Part shown: positions 1-8,861 of the stretch, piece after piece | Layout: each line of letters opens with the position of its first letter | Numbering within the stretch: position 1 is the stretch's first letter | Assembly: GCF_036924745.1 (NCBI RefSeq) | Contig: NZ_JAZHSD010000001.1 | Span: 5,022,001 to 5,086,000 of the forward strand | Length of the DNA: 64,000 nucleotides | Source: Bradyrhizobium sp. AZCC 1693 | GTDB taxonomy: Bacteria; Pseudomonadota; Alphaproteobacteria; Rhizobiales; Xanthobacteraceae | Direction of reading: 5' to 3' | Notes under the pieces: model-generated | Database searches by the model: none | Told to the model about the DNA's origin: nothing | What the model saw: only the letters and a program-made list of their open reading frames with translations | Translations under genes and position numbers: made by a program

Positions 1-47
1 GGAGACTATGCGTCTCCATATCCAAATCAGGGCGCGTCTCGAAACGC

Positions 48-84
48 AAAAAACGCGGGCCGATCCCAAGGATCACGCCCGCGT
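48..84 (-). terminator. Rho-independent terminator of the hsp20-DUF1150 operon
   Basis: On the minus strand an 8-bp GC-rich stem (77-84 with 53-60) encloses a smaller inner hairpin and is followed by a run of T (plus-strand A at 48-53). It lies about 75 bp beyond the DUF1150 stop codon, where the heat-shock operon should end. Confidence 0.75.
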
Positions 85-160
85 ATGGTGAACTCTCATT
101 GCGGCCTCAACCGGCCGTCAAGTCAGCGACTGCCGAGCTGATGCGGCAGCACGCGTCGTG

Positions 161-427
161 TCAGTGCACGCTGACGGCCTGAAGCTCGTTGCTCCATGCG
201 TTGGCGATCGCCGCTTCACGGCTGTCGGTCAGCATGATCGGGGTGCCGTCGGCGGCATGCAGCGCGAACAGTTTCAGCCCCGGCGCGATTTTCGGCGCCT
301 GCGGAAACAGTCCCGGCACGTCCTCGGAACGGACTTGTTTCACGTAGGCGATGTGGCCTTCACCAAGATGGGCCAGCGCCTCAACGGAAACTTTTTCGGG
401 TTCGAAGGTAACACTCACGTCACTCAT
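161..427 (-). CDS. DUF1150 family small protein
   Basis: An 88-residue soluble protein beginning MSDVSVTFEP, recognised as DUF1150, a short alphaproteobacterial family without assigned function. The frame is open 24 codons further upstream, but the ATG at 427 has a clear GAAGGAG ribosome binding site, so the shorter form is chosen. It starts about 50 bp after the hsp20 stop on the same strand and is followed by a terminator, so it is the second gene of a heat-shock operon. A role in protein quality control is inference from this position only. No membrane segment or cysteine is visible. Confidence 0.85.
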   Translation of the reverse strand: MSDVSVTFEPEKVSVEALAHLGEGHIAYVKQVRSEDVPGLFPQAPKIAPGLKLFALHAADGTPIMLTDSREAAIANAWSNELQAVSVH

Positions 428-476
428 GGTCTCGACTCCTTCTGGGTCTAAGCGGTCGAGTCCGCTACTTGTTCCA

Positions 477-902
477 TTATTCGTGCTCATTGATAGCAAT
501 TGTCTTAACGACCCTTTCAGGCTCCGGCCTGGCGAGGTCGATCGACAACAGCCCGTTTTTCAGATCCGCGCCCAGCACATGCATCCCCTCCGCCAGCACG
601 AAGGTGCGCTGGAAGTGGCGCGCGGCGATGCCGCGATGGATGTACTGCCGGGCCTTGTCGTCCTGCTGGCGGCCCCGGATCACGAGCTGGTTTTCCTCAA
701 TGGTCACATCGAGTTGGTCACGGGTAAAACCCGCCACCGCGAGCGTGATGCGCAGCCGTTCGGGCTGGCCGTTGGCACGGTCACACCGCTCGATGTTGTA
801 GGGAGGATAACCGTCGGCGCCTTTGACGACGCGGTCGAGCGCACGCTCGATTTCGTCGAACCCAAGCAGGAACGGACTGGATAACGAAGGAACACGAGAC
901 AT
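477..902 (-). CDS. Small heat shock protein, Hsp20/alpha-crystallin family
   Basis: A 141-residue holdase-type chaperone that should bind unfolding proteins in the cytoplasm under heat stress. The alpha-crystallin domain spans roughly residues 35-130. It includes the beta-strand signature around RLRITLAVAGFTRDQLDVT and the strand NGLLSIDLARPEPE near the C-terminus. The start MSRVPSL at 902 is preceded by AGAGGA at a 7-nt spacing; a longer frame exists upstream but has no site. The leader holds a sigma-32-like promoter and a hairpin that would sequester the ribosome binding site. Rhizobia carry many hsp20 paralogues, so no specific symbol is given. Confidence 0.95.
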   Translation of the reverse strand: MSRVPSLSSPFLLGFDEIERALDRVVKGADGYPPYNIERCDRANGQPERLRITLAVAGFTRDQLDVTIEENQLVIRGRQQDDKARQYIHRGIAARHFQRTFVLAEGMHVLGADLKNGLLSIDLARPEPERVVKTIAINEHE

Positions 903-985
903 TACAAAGTCCTCTCGAAGCGACTTTGAGGGGCCCTTGCGGCGCCCCATTCAACCGGCCGGCCGACTTGCCGTCCGGTCAAGGA
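903..985 (-). promoter_or_regulatory. Candidate ROSE-like RNA thermometer in the hsp20 leader
   Basis: The leader RNA of about 80 nt can form successive hairpins. The last, at 928-905, is a perfect 7-bp stem (CAAAGUC with GACUUUG) whose loop and 3' arm contain the AGAGGA ribosome binding site. The 5' arm contains UCGCU, which fits the conserved U(U/C)GCU of ROSE elements, and would face the AGGA as in known ROSE structures, including a G opposite G. A second hairpin lies at 948-930. ROSE elements are known to control rhizobial hsp20 genes; assignment here is by motif and position. Confidence 0.65.
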
Positions 986-988
986 ACA

Positions 989-1017
989 ATATGGGGGTGA
1001 TTTGGGAACGGTTCAAG
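989..1017 (-). promoter_or_regulatory. Sigma-32 (RpoH)-type heat shock promoter
   Basis: Reading the minus strand, CTTGAA (1017-1012) and CCCCATAT (996-989) are separated by 15 nt. This matches the heat-shock sigma consensus CTTGAA / CCCCATNT almost exactly. Transcription would begin near 982, giving an 80-nt leader for hsp20. Confidence 0.8.
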
Positions 1018-1098
1018 CGCCTCTGAAAGCTGCGTAAATCGGCCGCGGCGGGTTAATTCGCGTTAATCTGGCCTCGTTTTGCGTGACAGGAATGGTGT

Positions 1099-2190
1099 TC
1101 AGGAACCCACCCGCTTGCGGCCGTCGGCGGTAAATAGATGCAGCTTGTCGGGCGCCGCAACGGCCTTGATTCGCTCGCCGATGCCGGGGGCTATGGCGCC
1201 GGGAATTCGCACGATCACCTCGCCCGGCGGCAGTTCGCCCGGAGTGGCGGCGACGCCCTGAACCTCGTGCTGCCGGGTGCCGTAAACAAAAGTTTCGGCG
1301 CCGACGCGCTCGATCGCCTCCACGGTGAGGCCGAGCGCCACGCCGCCGGAAACCGTTTCGTTCGTGATGACGAAATCCTCGGGGCGAATGCCGAGGATGG
1401 CAGCTTCGCCGACGCGGGCATCGCCGGCCAATTGTGACTTCAGTTCGTCGGAGCGCAGCGGCATCAGATTCATCGGCGGGGCGCCGATGAAGGAAGCCAC
1501 AAAGGTGGTCGCGGGCTTCTGGTAGATATCGAGCGGGTTGCCGATCTGCTCGACCTGGCCGCCGTTCATGACCACGAGAATATCGGCCAGCGTCATCGCC
1601 TCGAGCTGGTCGTGGGTGACGTAGATCGAGGTCGTCGAGAGGCGGCGCTGCAATTTGCGGATTTCGACCCGCATGGCGATGCGCAGCTTGGCGTCGAGAT
1701 TCGACAGCGGTTCGTCGAACAGAAACACCTTTGGCTGCCGCACGATCGCGCGACCCATCGCCACGCGCTGGCGCTGGCCGCCGGACAATTGCCGCGGCTT
1801 GCGCTCGAGCATCGCGCCAAGTTCGAGAATGCGCGCGGCTTCTTCCACGCGCGTCTTGATCTCGCCTTCGGCCATGCGGCGGTTGCGCAGGCCGTAGGCC
1901 ATGTTGTTGTAGACGCTCATGTGCGGGTAGAGCGCGTAGTTCTGGAACACCATCGCGATGTCGCGGTCGGCCGGCTCGATCTGGTTGACGACGCGCCCGC
2001 CGATATCGATCTCACCGCCGGTAATGGTCTCCAGCCCCGCGACCATGCGCAACAGCGTGGACTTGCCGCAACCGGACGGACCGACCAGTACGCAGAACTG
2101 GCCGTCGCCGACGTCGAAATCGATGCCCTTGATGGCTTCGAAGCCGCCGGCGTAGGTCTTGCGGACGTTGCGGAGGGTGACGTTGGCCAT
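1099..2190 (-). CDS. ugpC: sn-glycerol-3-phosphate ABC transporter, ATP-binding protein
   Basis: A 363-residue ATPase that energises import through UgpA/UgpE at the inner membrane. Visible motifs are Walker [10 protein letters not shown], the Q-loop in [10 protein letters not shown], signature [14 protein letters not shown], Walker [14 protein letters not shown] and switch histidine YVTHDQLEA. The C-terminal third (about 240-363) is the MalK/UgpC-type regulatory OB fold. The ATG at 2190 lies one base after the ugpE stop, so the pair is translationally coupled; the longer upstream frame runs through ugpE and is not used. Last gene of ugpBAEC. Confidence 0.95.
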   Translation of the reverse strand: MANVTLRNVRKTYAGGFEAIKGIDFDVGDGQFCVLVGPSGCGKSTLLRMVAGLETITGGEIDIGGRVVNQIEPADRDIAMVFQNYALYPHMSVYNNMAYGLRNRRMAEGEIKTRVEEAARILELGAMLERKPRQLSGGQRQRVAMGRAIVRQPKVFLFDEPLSNLDAKLRIAMRVEIRKLQRRLSTTSIYVTHDQLEAMTLADILVVMNGGQVEQIGNPLDIYQKPATTFVASFIGAPPMNLMPLRSDELKSQLAGDARVGEAAILGIRPEDFVITNETVSGGVALGLTVEAIERVGAETFVYGTRQHEVQGVAATPGELPPGEVIVRIPGAIAPGIGERIKAVAAPDKLHLFTADGRKRVGS

Positions 2191-2191
2191 T

Positions 2192-3040
2192 TCACTTTTC
2201 CGTCTGGACCAGGCCGCGCACGAACAGCCGCTGCATGAAGATGACGACCGCGACAGGCGGCAGCATGGCAAGGACCGCGGTTGCCATCGCGAGCTGCCAT
2301 TCAGCGAGCTCGTCCGTGGCCACCAGCATCTTCTTGATGCCGATCACGATGGTCTGCATCGAATCCTGCGTGGTGATCAAAAGCGGCCAGAGATACTGAT
2401 TCCAGCCATAGAGGAACTGGATCACGAACAACGCGGCCATGGTCGTGACCGACAGCGGCAGCAGCGTATCCCAGAAGAAGCGGAAGGGGCCGGCGCCATC
2501 GATGCGCGAAGCTTCCAGGAGTTCATCCGGCACGGTCATGAAGAACTGGCGGAACAAGAGCGTGCCGGTGGCGGATGCAATCAGCGGCAGGATCAGGCCG
2601 GCATAGGTGTCAAGCATCTTGAGATCGGCAACCACCTTGTAAGTCGGATAAATGCGCACCTCGACCGGCAACATCAGCGTGATGAAGATGATCCAGAACG
2701 CGGTCTTGCGGAAGGGAAAGCGGAAATAGACGACGGCGTATGCCGAGAGAATCGAGATGAAAATCTTACCGACCGCAATGCCGATCGCCGAGACGAATGA
2801 ATTGATCAGCATGTTGGCGACCGGCTCGCGGCTGGTGCGCGAGCCGCCGACGAAGATCGCGCGGTAGTAATTCTCCAGCGCGTGCGTACCGGGCGTTGCC
2901 GGCATGTGGCCGCCGACCACGGTCGCGGCGTCATGGGTCGAGGCAACCAGCGCCAGCCAGACCGGGAAGGCGACGATGAATACGCCGAGGGTGAGGATCA
3001 CATAGGCAATGATATCGTTGAGCGGGCGGTGCTCGACCAT
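2192..3040 (-). CDS. ugpE: sn-glycerol-3-phosphate ABC transporter, permease UgpE
   Basis: A 282-residue inner-membrane permease with about six hydrophobic segments and the EAA loop ([22 protein letters not shown]) that contacts the ATPase. The start [10 protein letters not shown] at 3040 shares one base with the ugpA stop; the longer frame reads through ugpA and is rejected. With UgpA it forms the channel for sn-glycerol-3-phosphate or its diesters. Substrate assignment follows from the well-matched binding protein upstream. Confidence 0.95.
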   Translation of the reverse strand: MVEHRPLNDIIAYVILTLGVFIVAFPVWLALVASTHDAATVVGGHMPATPGTHALENYYRAIFVGGSRTSREPVANMLINSFVSAIGIAVGKIFISILSAYAVVYFRFPFRKTAFWIIFITLMLPVEVRIYPTYKVVADLKMLDTYAGLILPLIASATGTLLFRQFFMTVPDELLEASRIDGAGPFRFFWDTLLPLSVTTMAALFVIQFLYGWNQYLWPLLITTQDSMQTIVIGIKKMLVATDELAEWQLAMATAVLAMLPPVAVVIFMQRLFVRGLVQTEK

Positions 3041-3921
3041 CAGTACTGCACCTTGCGTTCGACATAGCGGAACTGGATCGCGGTCAACGCGATCACGATC
3101 ACCATCAGTACCACCGATTGCGCCGCCGAGCCGCCGAGGTCGCCGCCGAGCCGGCCGTCCGCATAGACCTTGTAGACCATGGTGGTGGTGGCCCCGGCGG
3201 GGCCGCCGCCGGTCACGGCGTCGATGATGCCAAAGGTATCGAAGAAGACGTAGACGACATTGACCACCAGCAGGAAGAAGGTGGTCGGCGACAGCAGTGG
3301 GAAGACGATCGTCCAGAACCGCCGCATCGGGCGCGCGCCGTCGATGGCGCCGGCCTCGATCACGCTCTTGGGGATCGATTGCAGACCGGCGAGGAAGAAC
3401 AGGAAATTGTAGGAGATCTGCTTCCACACCGAGGCCATCACCACGAGGAGCAAGGCATGGTCGGCATTGAGCAGCGGATTCCAGTCGATGCCCATGCCAC
3501 GCAGCGGCCGCGCCAGCATGCCGAGCGAGGGCTGAAACATGAAGAACCAGAGCACGCCGGCGACTGCGGGCGCTACCGCATAGGGCCAGATCATCAGCGT
3601 CTTGTAGGCGGGCGCGGCCTTGAGGTTCTTGTCGGCCTGCGTTGCGAACAACAGCGCGATCGAGAGCGAAAGCGCCCCGACCAGTGTCGAGAAGATCGCG
3701 GTCGTCAGCATCGACCGGTAATATTCAGGCTGGGCGAACAGCGCCTGGTAATTTTCCAGACCGACGAACTCGGAGACGAGACCGAACGCATCCTCACGCA
3801 GAAAGGACTGCCACACCGCCTGGCTCGCCGGCCAATAGAAGAAAACGACGGTGATGACGAGCTGCGGCAGAAGCAGCAGGTACGGCAGCAGGCGGTTATT
3901 GAAGACGGTGGATTTTTCCAT
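3040..3921 (-). CDS. ugpA: sn-glycerol-3-phosphate ABC transporter, permease UgpA
   Basis: A 293-residue membrane permease of the MalF/UgpA type. There is a first hydrophobic segment at about residues 10-32, further segments through to the C-terminus, and an EAA motif ([20 protein letters not shown]) near residue 205. It overlaps ugpE by one base (TGATG), which suggests coupled translation. It is separated from ugpB by about 75 bp containing a strong hairpin. Confidence 0.95.
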   Translation of the reverse strand: MEKSTVFNNRLLPYLLLLPQLVITVVFFYWPASQAVWQSFLREDAFGLVSEFVGLENYQALFAQPEYYRSMLTTAIFSTLVGALSLSIALLFATQADKNLKAAPAYKTLMIWPYAVAPAVAGVLWFFMFQPSLGMLARPLRGMGIDWNPLLNADHALLLVVMASVWKQISYNFLFFLAGLQSIPKSVIEAGAIDGARPMRRFWTIVFPLLSPTTFFLLVVNVVYVFFDTFGIIDAVTGGGPAGATTTMVYKVYADGRLGGDLGGSAAQSVVLMVIVIALTAIQFRYVERKVQY

Positions 3922-3954
3922 TCATGCGCCGCGTTCTTCCGGGTGATGCAAGCA

Positions 3955-3979
3955 CTCCCTCCCGGATCACGGGAGGGAG
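3955..3979 (-). other. Intercistronic hairpin between ugpB and ugpA
   Basis: A perfect 10-bp GC-rich inverted repeat (3955-3964 with 3970-3979, loop of five) without a T-run. Such hairpins after binding-protein genes usually protect the 3' end of that message, so that the binding protein is made in excess over the permeases; that role here is inference. Confidence 0.6.
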
Positions 3980-3997
3980 CGCCGGTAGTAGCTCAGT

Positions 3998-5311
3998 CTA
4001 TTTTGCCGTCTTCTCGAACGTGCGCAACATGGCATTGCCACGCGCCACCGCCGCGTCGAGGGCCTCCTTGGGGGTCTTCTTGCCGTCCAGCGCCGCCTCG
4101 ATCTCCTCGGCCCAGAGGTCGCGCATCTGCACCATGTTGCCGAAGCGCAGGCCGCGCGAGTTCTCGGTCGGCTCCTTGTTGGTGAGTTCCTTCAGCGGAG
4201 TCTGCAGGGTGGGGTTCTTCTCATAGAAGCCGTCCTTGATCGACTTCTCGTAGGCCGCCTTGGTGATCGGCAGATAGCCGGATTCCTGGTGCAGCTTGGC
4301 CTGCCGGTTGGTGTCGGACAGGAAGGCGAAGAACTTTGCGACGCCCTTGTACTCTTCCGGCTTCTTGCCGCCCATCACCCACAGCGAAGCGCCGCCGATG
4401 ATCGAGTTCTGCGGCGCACCCGCAACATCCGGGTAATAGGGCATCGGCGCCGAGGTGAAGTCGAACTTTGCGGTGCCCTTCGCGGTGCCGTAGTAGCCCG
4501 ACGAGGTCAGGAAAATCGCGCATTCACCGGAGCCGAAGCGGGCCTCGTTTTTGGCGTCGCGTCCGCCATAGCTGTAGATCTTCTCTTTTTGCAGGTCGAC
4601 GAGGTTCTGCAGGTGTTTGACGTGCAGCGGGGAGTTGAATTTCAGCACGGTATCGAAACCGTCGAGGCCGTTGGCCTTGGTGCCGATTGGCGCGTTGTGC
4701 CAGGCCGAGAATTGCTCGATATGCGCCCAGGAGACCCAGGCGTTGGAGAAGCCGCAGGTGTCGTGGCCGGCCGCCTTCAGCTTCCTGGCGGCGGCGAACA
4801 CGTCCGGCCAGGTCTTCGGAATCTCGGTGACGCCGGCCTTCTTCAACTCATCCTTGTTGATCCACATCACCATGGAGGACGAATTGAAGGGGAAGGACAG
4901 CATCTCGCCCTTCGAGGTCGAATAATAGCCGGTGATGGTCGGCAGGTAGGCCTTCGGGTCGAAGGGCTCGCCGGCATCCTTCATCAGTTGGTAGACCGGC
5001 TTGATGGCGCCGGTGGCGCTCATCATGGTGGCGGTGCCGACCTCGAACACCTGCATGATATGCGGCGCGTTGCCGGCGCGGAACGCGGCAATGCCGGCGT
5101 TCATAGTGTCGGCATAGGTGCCCTTGTAGGATGGGACGATCTTGTAGTCGGACTGGCTGGCGTTGAATTCCTCGGCAAGCCTGTTGACGACGTCGTTGTT
5201 GCCGCCGGTCATGGCGTGCCACCACTGGATCTCGGTCGCAGCGTGGGCGGGCGCGGCGAGCGCCAGCGCAACAGTCACTGCCGCCGCAGCGCCGAATTGT
5301 CGAAGTGCCAT
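3998..5311 (-). CDS. ugpB: sn-glycerol-3-phosphate ABC transporter, periplasmic binding protein
   Basis: A 437-residue secreted binding protein. Residues 1-24 form a classic signal peptide ending APAHA. The mature part matches UgpB closely, for instance YKIVPSYKGTY, GNAPHIMQVFEVGTATMM, IIGGASLWVM and ESGYLPITKAAYE. It captures glycerol-3-phosphate or glycerophosphodiesters in the periplasm and passes them to UgpAE. The ATG at 5311 follows GGAGGAATTCC; the much longer upstream frame runs through a repeat and is not coding. First gene of the operon, and often phosphate-regulated in relatives; no Pho box was identified here. Confidence 0.96.
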   Translation of the reverse strand: MALRQFGAAAAVTVALALAAPAHAATEIQWWHAMTGGNNDVVNRLAEEFNASQSDYKIVPSYKGTYADTMNAGIAAFRAGNAPHIMQVFEVGTATMMSATGAIKPVYQLMKDAGEPFDPKAYLPTITGYYSTSKGEMLSFPFNSSSMVMWINKDELKKAGVTEIPKTWPDVFAAARKLKAAGHDTCGFSNAWVSWAHIEQFSAWHNAPIGTKANGLDGFDTVLKFNSPLHVKHLQNLVDLQKEKIYSYGGRDAKNEARFGSGECAIFLTSSGYYGTAKGTAKFDFTSAPMPYYPDVAGAPQNSIIGGASLWVMGGKKPEEYKGVAKFFAFLSDTNRQAKLHQESGYLPITKAAYEKSIKDGFYEKNPTLQTPLKELTNKEPTENSRGLRFGNMVQMRDLWAEEIEAALDGKKTPKEALDAAVARGNAMLRTFEKTAK

Positions 5312-5457
5312 GGAATTCCTCCGGGTTGGGGTCGTCACCTTCGTTTCGCGCGATAACAGCGCCGGATGACGTGCAAATGACCGTATAAGCGAAAGGATCG
5401 TATGGGGAAAGCGTTCGAAAAGGGAAGCCGGAAAATAGGCGAAGGCCAGAGCTCTCA

Positions 5458-5576
5458 GTCGCCCCTGCGAAAGCAGGGGCCCATAACCACAGGAGGGTGT
5501 GATCGAAAAAGGGCGACTGCCACGGCGCCCAACAGTAAGGCCGCGGCGTATGGGCCCCTGCTTCCGCAGGGGCGAC
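5458..5576. repeat. Intergenic inverted-repeat element (family A)
   Basis: Two 28-bp arms (5458-5485 and 5549-5576) are inverted copies with 27 of 28 matches. Each arm is itself a hairpin (CCCCTGC stem, four-base loop). A related copy lies at 52118-52234. It sits between the CoA-transferase stop and the ugpB start, and could also stop transcription arriving from the CoA-transferase gene. Confidence 0.85.
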
Positions 5577-5588
5577 AACGAATCGTGG

Positions 5589-6794
5589 CTAGCGCTTGCG
5601 ATCGGCGCCGCAGACCGCGCCCTTGGCGACCAGCGCCTCGATCTCGCCCCTGGAATAGCCGAACTCGCCCAGCACCTCCGACGTGTGCTGGCTGAATTTC
5701 GGCGGCGTCCGGCGCAGGCTCGGCTTGGTCCGCTCGAGCCGGATCGGGGAGGCGACGCCCTTGTACCAGTCCTTCTCAATGATATCGCCGCGATGCAGCG
5801 TATGCGGATTGGTCAGCGCCTGGTCGATCTTCTGCACCGGCCCTGCGGGCAGTCCGGCCGCCAGCAGGCGATTGCAGAGCGGTTCGGCCTCATGCTGGCT
5901 GAACACGGCGGCCAGTTCGGCGCGTAGCGCGTCGCGGTTGGCGATGCGGTCCTTGTTGCGGGCAAAGCGCGGATCGGTGCCGAGTTCAGGCTTGCCGATT
6001 TCCTTGGCCAGCTTTCGGAAGGTGCCATCATTGCCGACGCCGATGAAGATGTTGTCGGTCTTGGTCGGGAAGATCGCGTAGGGCACGAGGTTGGGATGCT
6101 CATTGCCGGTCAGCCCCGGCGGCTTGCCATGCATGAAATAATTCGCGGTATGCGGATGCATGATCGCCAGGCCGGTTTCGTACAATGTGGTTTCGAGAAA
6201 CTGACCAAGCCCCGAACGCTGCCGCTCCGACAGCGCCATCAGGATGCCGATCGCCGCGTAGAGACCGGTGGTGATGTCGACCAGGGGGACGCCGATCCGC
6301 ATCGGGCCGCTCTCGGGCGAGCCGGTGGCCGCGATCATGCCGGTCATGGCCTGGATGATCGCGTCATAGCCGGGATTGCCGCCGCGCGGGCCGTCGGCGC
6401 CGAAGCCGGAAATCCGGCAATGCACGAGTTTTGGAAATTTCGCGCGCAGCACGTCGTTGCCGATGCCCCATTTGTCGAGCGTGCCCGGCTTGAAATTCTC
6501 AATCAGGACGTCGGCGGTCTCCAGCATCTTCAGCAGCACCGCGCGGCCGCCTTCGGAGGCGAGGTCGAGGCCGATCGAGCGCTTGTTGCGGTTGATGCCG
6601 ACGAAATAGGCCGCATCCTCCTGGTGGAACGGAGGGCCCCAGTCGCGCACCTCGTCGCCGGCCGGCGGTTCGACCTTGATGACGTCGGCGCCGTGGTCGG
6701 CGAGGATCTGCGTGCAATAGGGGCCGCCGAGCACGCGCGTCAGATCGATCACGCGCAGGCCGGTCATCGCGCCGGGAGCGGCTACAGAACTCAT
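5589..6794 (-). CDS. CaiB/BaiF family CoA-transferase
   Basis: A 401-residue class III CoA-transferase that moves CoA between carboxylic acids. The N-terminal LRVIDLTRVLGGPYCTQILADHGADVIKVEPP is the family hallmark. PGYDAIIQAMTGM carries the expected catalytic aspartate, and the C-terminus contains the characteristic VASPIRLERTKP. The ATG at 6794 with AAGG about nine bases upstream is preferred over a TTG two codons earlier. The specific acid is not deducible; formyl-CoA, succinyl-CoA and carnitine types share these motifs. It stands alone. Confidence 0.9.
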   Translation of the reverse strand: MSSVAAPGAMTGLRVIDLTRVLGGPYCTQILADHGADVIKVEPPAGDEVRDWGPPFHQEDAAYFVGINRNKRSIGLDLASEGGRAVLLKMLETADVLIENFKPGTLDKWGIGNDVLRAKFPKLVHCRISGFGADGPRGGNPGYDAIIQAMTGMIAATGSPESGPMRIGVPLVDITTGLYAAIGILMALSERQRSGLGQFLETTLYETGLAIMHPHTANYFMHGKPPGLTGNEHPNLVPYAIFPTKTDNIFIGVGNDGTFRKLAKEIGKPELGTDPRFARNKDRIANRDALRAELAAVFSQHEAEPLCNRLLAAGLPAGPVQKIDQALTNPHTLHRGDIIEKDWYKGVASPIRLERTKPSLRRTPPKFSQHTSEVLGEFGYSRGEIEALVAKGAVCGADRKR

Positions 6795-6971
6795 GGACAA
6801 GAACCTTCGCTCAAGAAGAAAATCGAAGTCTTGAGCTAGCGGTCTTCAGGCGCTGCGGCAATGGCGTCTCGCGCACAGGCGCATGACGCCACCGCCGTAG
6901 CAAAGCTGCAAAAAATTCCGCGGGGTGAACGGCCCGCCAGCGATCGCGAGCGGGCCGCCCGAATCCCGTCG

Positions 6972-7397
6972 TCAGACGACGGTCAGGCGGACATCGATGT
7001 TGCCGCGGGTGGCGTTGGAATACGGGCACACCTGATGCGCCTTCGCCACCAGCGCTTCCGCATCCGCCTTGGCAACGCCGGGCAGCGAGACGGCGAGTTC
7101 GACATCGAGGCCAAAGCCGCCGGCCGCACGCGGGCCGATGCCGACGGTGGAAGTCACCGAGGCGTCCGCAGGCACCTTCGGGCCGCCCTGGGAAGCTACG
7201 AATTTCATCGCGCCGATGAAGCAGGCGGCATAGCCGGCCGCAAACAGCTGCTCGGGATTGTTGCCGGCGCCACCGCCCCCGCCGAGTTCTTTCGGGGTGG
7301 CAAGCTTGACGTCGAGCGCGCCGTCGAGGGTTTGCGCGGTGCCATCGCGGCCGCCGGTGGCCTTGGCGCTGGTCTTGTAGAGCACGTTCACGGACAT
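6972..7397 (-). CDS. ohr: Organic hydroperoxide resistance protein, Ohr/OsmC family
   Basis: A 141-residue thiol peroxidase that reduces organic hydroperoxides in the cytoplasm. The two redox cysteines are seen in [12 protein letters not shown] and [13 protein letters not shown], and the start [18 protein letters not shown] is typical of Ohr. The ATG at 7397 follows GGGGAG; the longer frame would include the operator and is rejected. It is divergent from ohrR, with two palindromes in the 165-bp gap, consistent with peroxide-induced derepression. Confidence 0.95.
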   Translation of the reverse strand: MSVNVLYKTSAKATGGRDGTAQTLDGALDVKLATPKELGGGGGAGNNPEQLFAAGYAACFIGAMKFVASQGGPKVPADASVTSTVGIGPRAAGGFGLDVELAVSLPGVAKADAEALVAKAHQVCPYSNATRGNIDVRLTVV

Positions 7398-7433
7398 GTC
7401 GGTCTCCCCTGGGTTGCCGTTTCGGTGAGAAGT

Positions 7434-7464
7434 ATATTGCACACAATTAGATTGTGCGCAATAT
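7434..7464. promoter_or_regulatory. Primary OhrR operator
   Basis: A 31-bp near-perfect palindrome: arms 7434-7448 and 7450-7464 match at 13 of 15 positions around one central base. The core resembles the AT-rich OhrR boxes of rhizobia. It lies 37 bp upstream of ohr and about 100 bp upstream of ohrR, so one repressor dimer could control both directions. Confidence 0.75.
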
Positions 7465-7488
7465 AAATTCTTGCAAGCGGCGCGATTT

Positions 7489-7502
7489 AATTGTATGCAA
7501 TT
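7489..7502. promoter_or_regulatory. Secondary OhrR-like half palindrome
   Basis: ATTG-TATG-CAAT (7490-7501) repeats the arm sequence of the larger palindrome 25 bp away and lies nearer to ohrR. It may be a weaker site for autoregulation; this is inferred from sequence similarity alone. Confidence 0.5.
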
Positions 7503-7562
7503 GAAATCAAGCGCTTAGCTCCCCAAATCAGTGCCCGGGCACTGCCCGTTAGCGAGGTCGTG

Positions 7563-8021
7563 ATGGCCAGGAAATCTGCAGCGGACTTTCCGCTCCGGCT
7601 CGATAATCAAATTTGCTTCGCGGTGTATTCCACCGCGCACGCGTTCAACCGTGTCTACAAGCCGTTGCTCGACAAACTCGGCCTGACCTACCCGCAATAT
7701 CTCGTCATGCTGGTGCTGTGGGAGCGCGACGGCGTGCCGGTCAAGCACATCGGCGAACGGCTGCTGCTGGATTCCGGCACGCTGACGCCGCTGCTCAAAC
7801 GGCTGGAGGCAGCCGAACTGGTCAGGCGCACGCGCAGCACCGAGGACGAGCGGCAGGTGCTGATCGCGCTGACGCCAAAGGGCGAGGCGCTGCGGGAAAA
7901 GGCCCGTGCCGTGCCGCAATCGATCCTGGCGGCGTCGGCCTGCTCGGTCGGCGAACTCGTGGCGACGAAGAACGAGATCGTCGCGTTGCGCGATCGGTTA
8001 AACGCGGTGTTGGGGGTGTAG
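7563..8021 (+). CDS. ohrR: Organic hydroperoxide sensor and repressor, MarR family
   Basis: A 152-residue winged-helix repressor. RLDNQICFAVYSTAHAFNR contains the N-terminal reactive cysteine (Cys18 in this numbering). GLTYPQYLVMLVLWERDGVPVK and DSGTLTPLLKRLEAAELVRRTRS are the DNA-binding region of OhrR. A second cysteine, in ILAASACSVGEL, suggests the two-cysteine type that forms an intersubunit disulfide. GAGGTC precedes the ATG at 7563; the frame starts further upstream but would overlap the operator. Divergent from ohr. Confidence 0.94.
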   Translation: MARKSAADFPLRLDNQICFAVYSTAHAFNRVYKPLLDKLGLTYPQYLVMLVLWERDGVPVKHIGERLLLDSGTLTPLLKRLEAAELVRRTRSTEDERQVLIALTPKGEALREKARAVPQSILAASACSVGELVATKNEIVALRDRLNAVLGV

Positions 8022-8050
8022 GGGGCTTCGCCCTGTGGGCTACGCCGCGG

Positions 8051-8125
8051 CAGCCTTCGCTCGCTTCGCTATGACAGGGGCACGGTCTGGCCTGCCCAGC
8101 CGAAGCTCGCGAAGCGAGCGAAGGC

Positions 8126-8127
<2 letters not shown>
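8051..8127. repeat. Inverted repeat abutting the tRNA 3' end
   Basis: A 19-bp perfect inverted pair, 8051-8069 and 8109-8127. The right arm overlaps the final bases of the tRNA-Ala gene. On the minus strand it lies directly downstream of the tRNA, so it may fold in the trailer. No T-run is present. Confidence 0.7.
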
Positions 8128-8201
<74 letters not shown>

Positions 8202-8292
8202 TTCACAGTCAAGGCACGGTCTCTTGGACCATGCTTCCCGCAAGCCTTGGGCGACTTGCGGGGGAGACCCAGAACACAGTTCTGGGCCGATC

Positions 8293-8718
8293 TCAAGTCT
8301 CTTCGTCACCTCCGACATCACCGATGATGTCGGTGACGTCCTCATCGCCTTCTTCCTCGTCGGGAATGAAGGTGGAATCGTCGTCGTCATCGCCCTCGAT
8401 GGTCTCGTCGATCTCGATGTCGTCTTCCGATTCGGGAACCACGGCCTTGACCTTGCCGGTATTCTCTTCGGCGTCAGCCTCCTCGAGCGAGACCAACTCT
8501 TCGGCCTCGGCGGCCTCCGGCATGTCGGCAGCGGCGGTGGCCGAAGCGGCGGCTGCGGCGCGTGCGGCATCGCCACGGGCGGCCCGCGGCGGGGCAATCG
8601 GCGCAATCGGCACGACCTCGCCAGTGTAGGGCGAGATCACCGGGCTCTTGTTAAGGTCATAGAATTTCTTACCCGTCGTCGGGCAAATGCGCTTGGTTCC
8701 GAGATCGGATTTGGCCAC
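8293..8718 (-). CDS. TIGR02300 family protein (FYDLN acid domain)
   Basis: A 141-residue cytoplasmic protein starting MAKSDLGTKRICPTTGKKFYDLNKSPVISPYTGE, the FYDLN-acid family signature. Two single cysteines or a CxxxxK context hint at a lost zinc-binding element. From about residue 65 the chain is extremely acidic, with a run of six D/E near 110 and another near 120. Function is unknown. It lies immediately downstream of aroA's divergent start, a position often seen in Rhizobiales. Confidence 0.88.
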   Translation of the reverse strand: MAKSDLGTKRICPTTGKKFYDLNKSPVISPYTGEVVPIAPIAPPRAARGDAARAAAAASATAAADMPEAAEAEELVSLEEADAEENTGKVKAVVPESEDDIEIDETIEGDDDDDSTFIPDEEEGDEDVTDIIGDVGGDEET

Positions 8719-8861
8719 GTGTGGATCCTGGGAAATTCTGAAAAACGGTGCTTCACTTGGCTAGTTAAAGGGCTGGTGTCAATAGCGCTTTGAAGCATTC
8801 GAAGGCCGCGTGACGCCGGTTGACCCATGTGATACTGCCGCCCCCGCAGAGGACCGCAATC

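Noticed and set aside
1..17. Short palindrome GGAGAC-TATGC-GTCTCC at the window edge
   Set aside because: Only six base pairs, cut by the window edge, and without a T-run; its role cannot be judged.
8820..8861. Upstream extension of aroA beginning at TTG 8820
   Set aside because: The site before TTG 8862 (AGAGGA, 8-nt spacing) is far better and the extension is not part of the enzyme.
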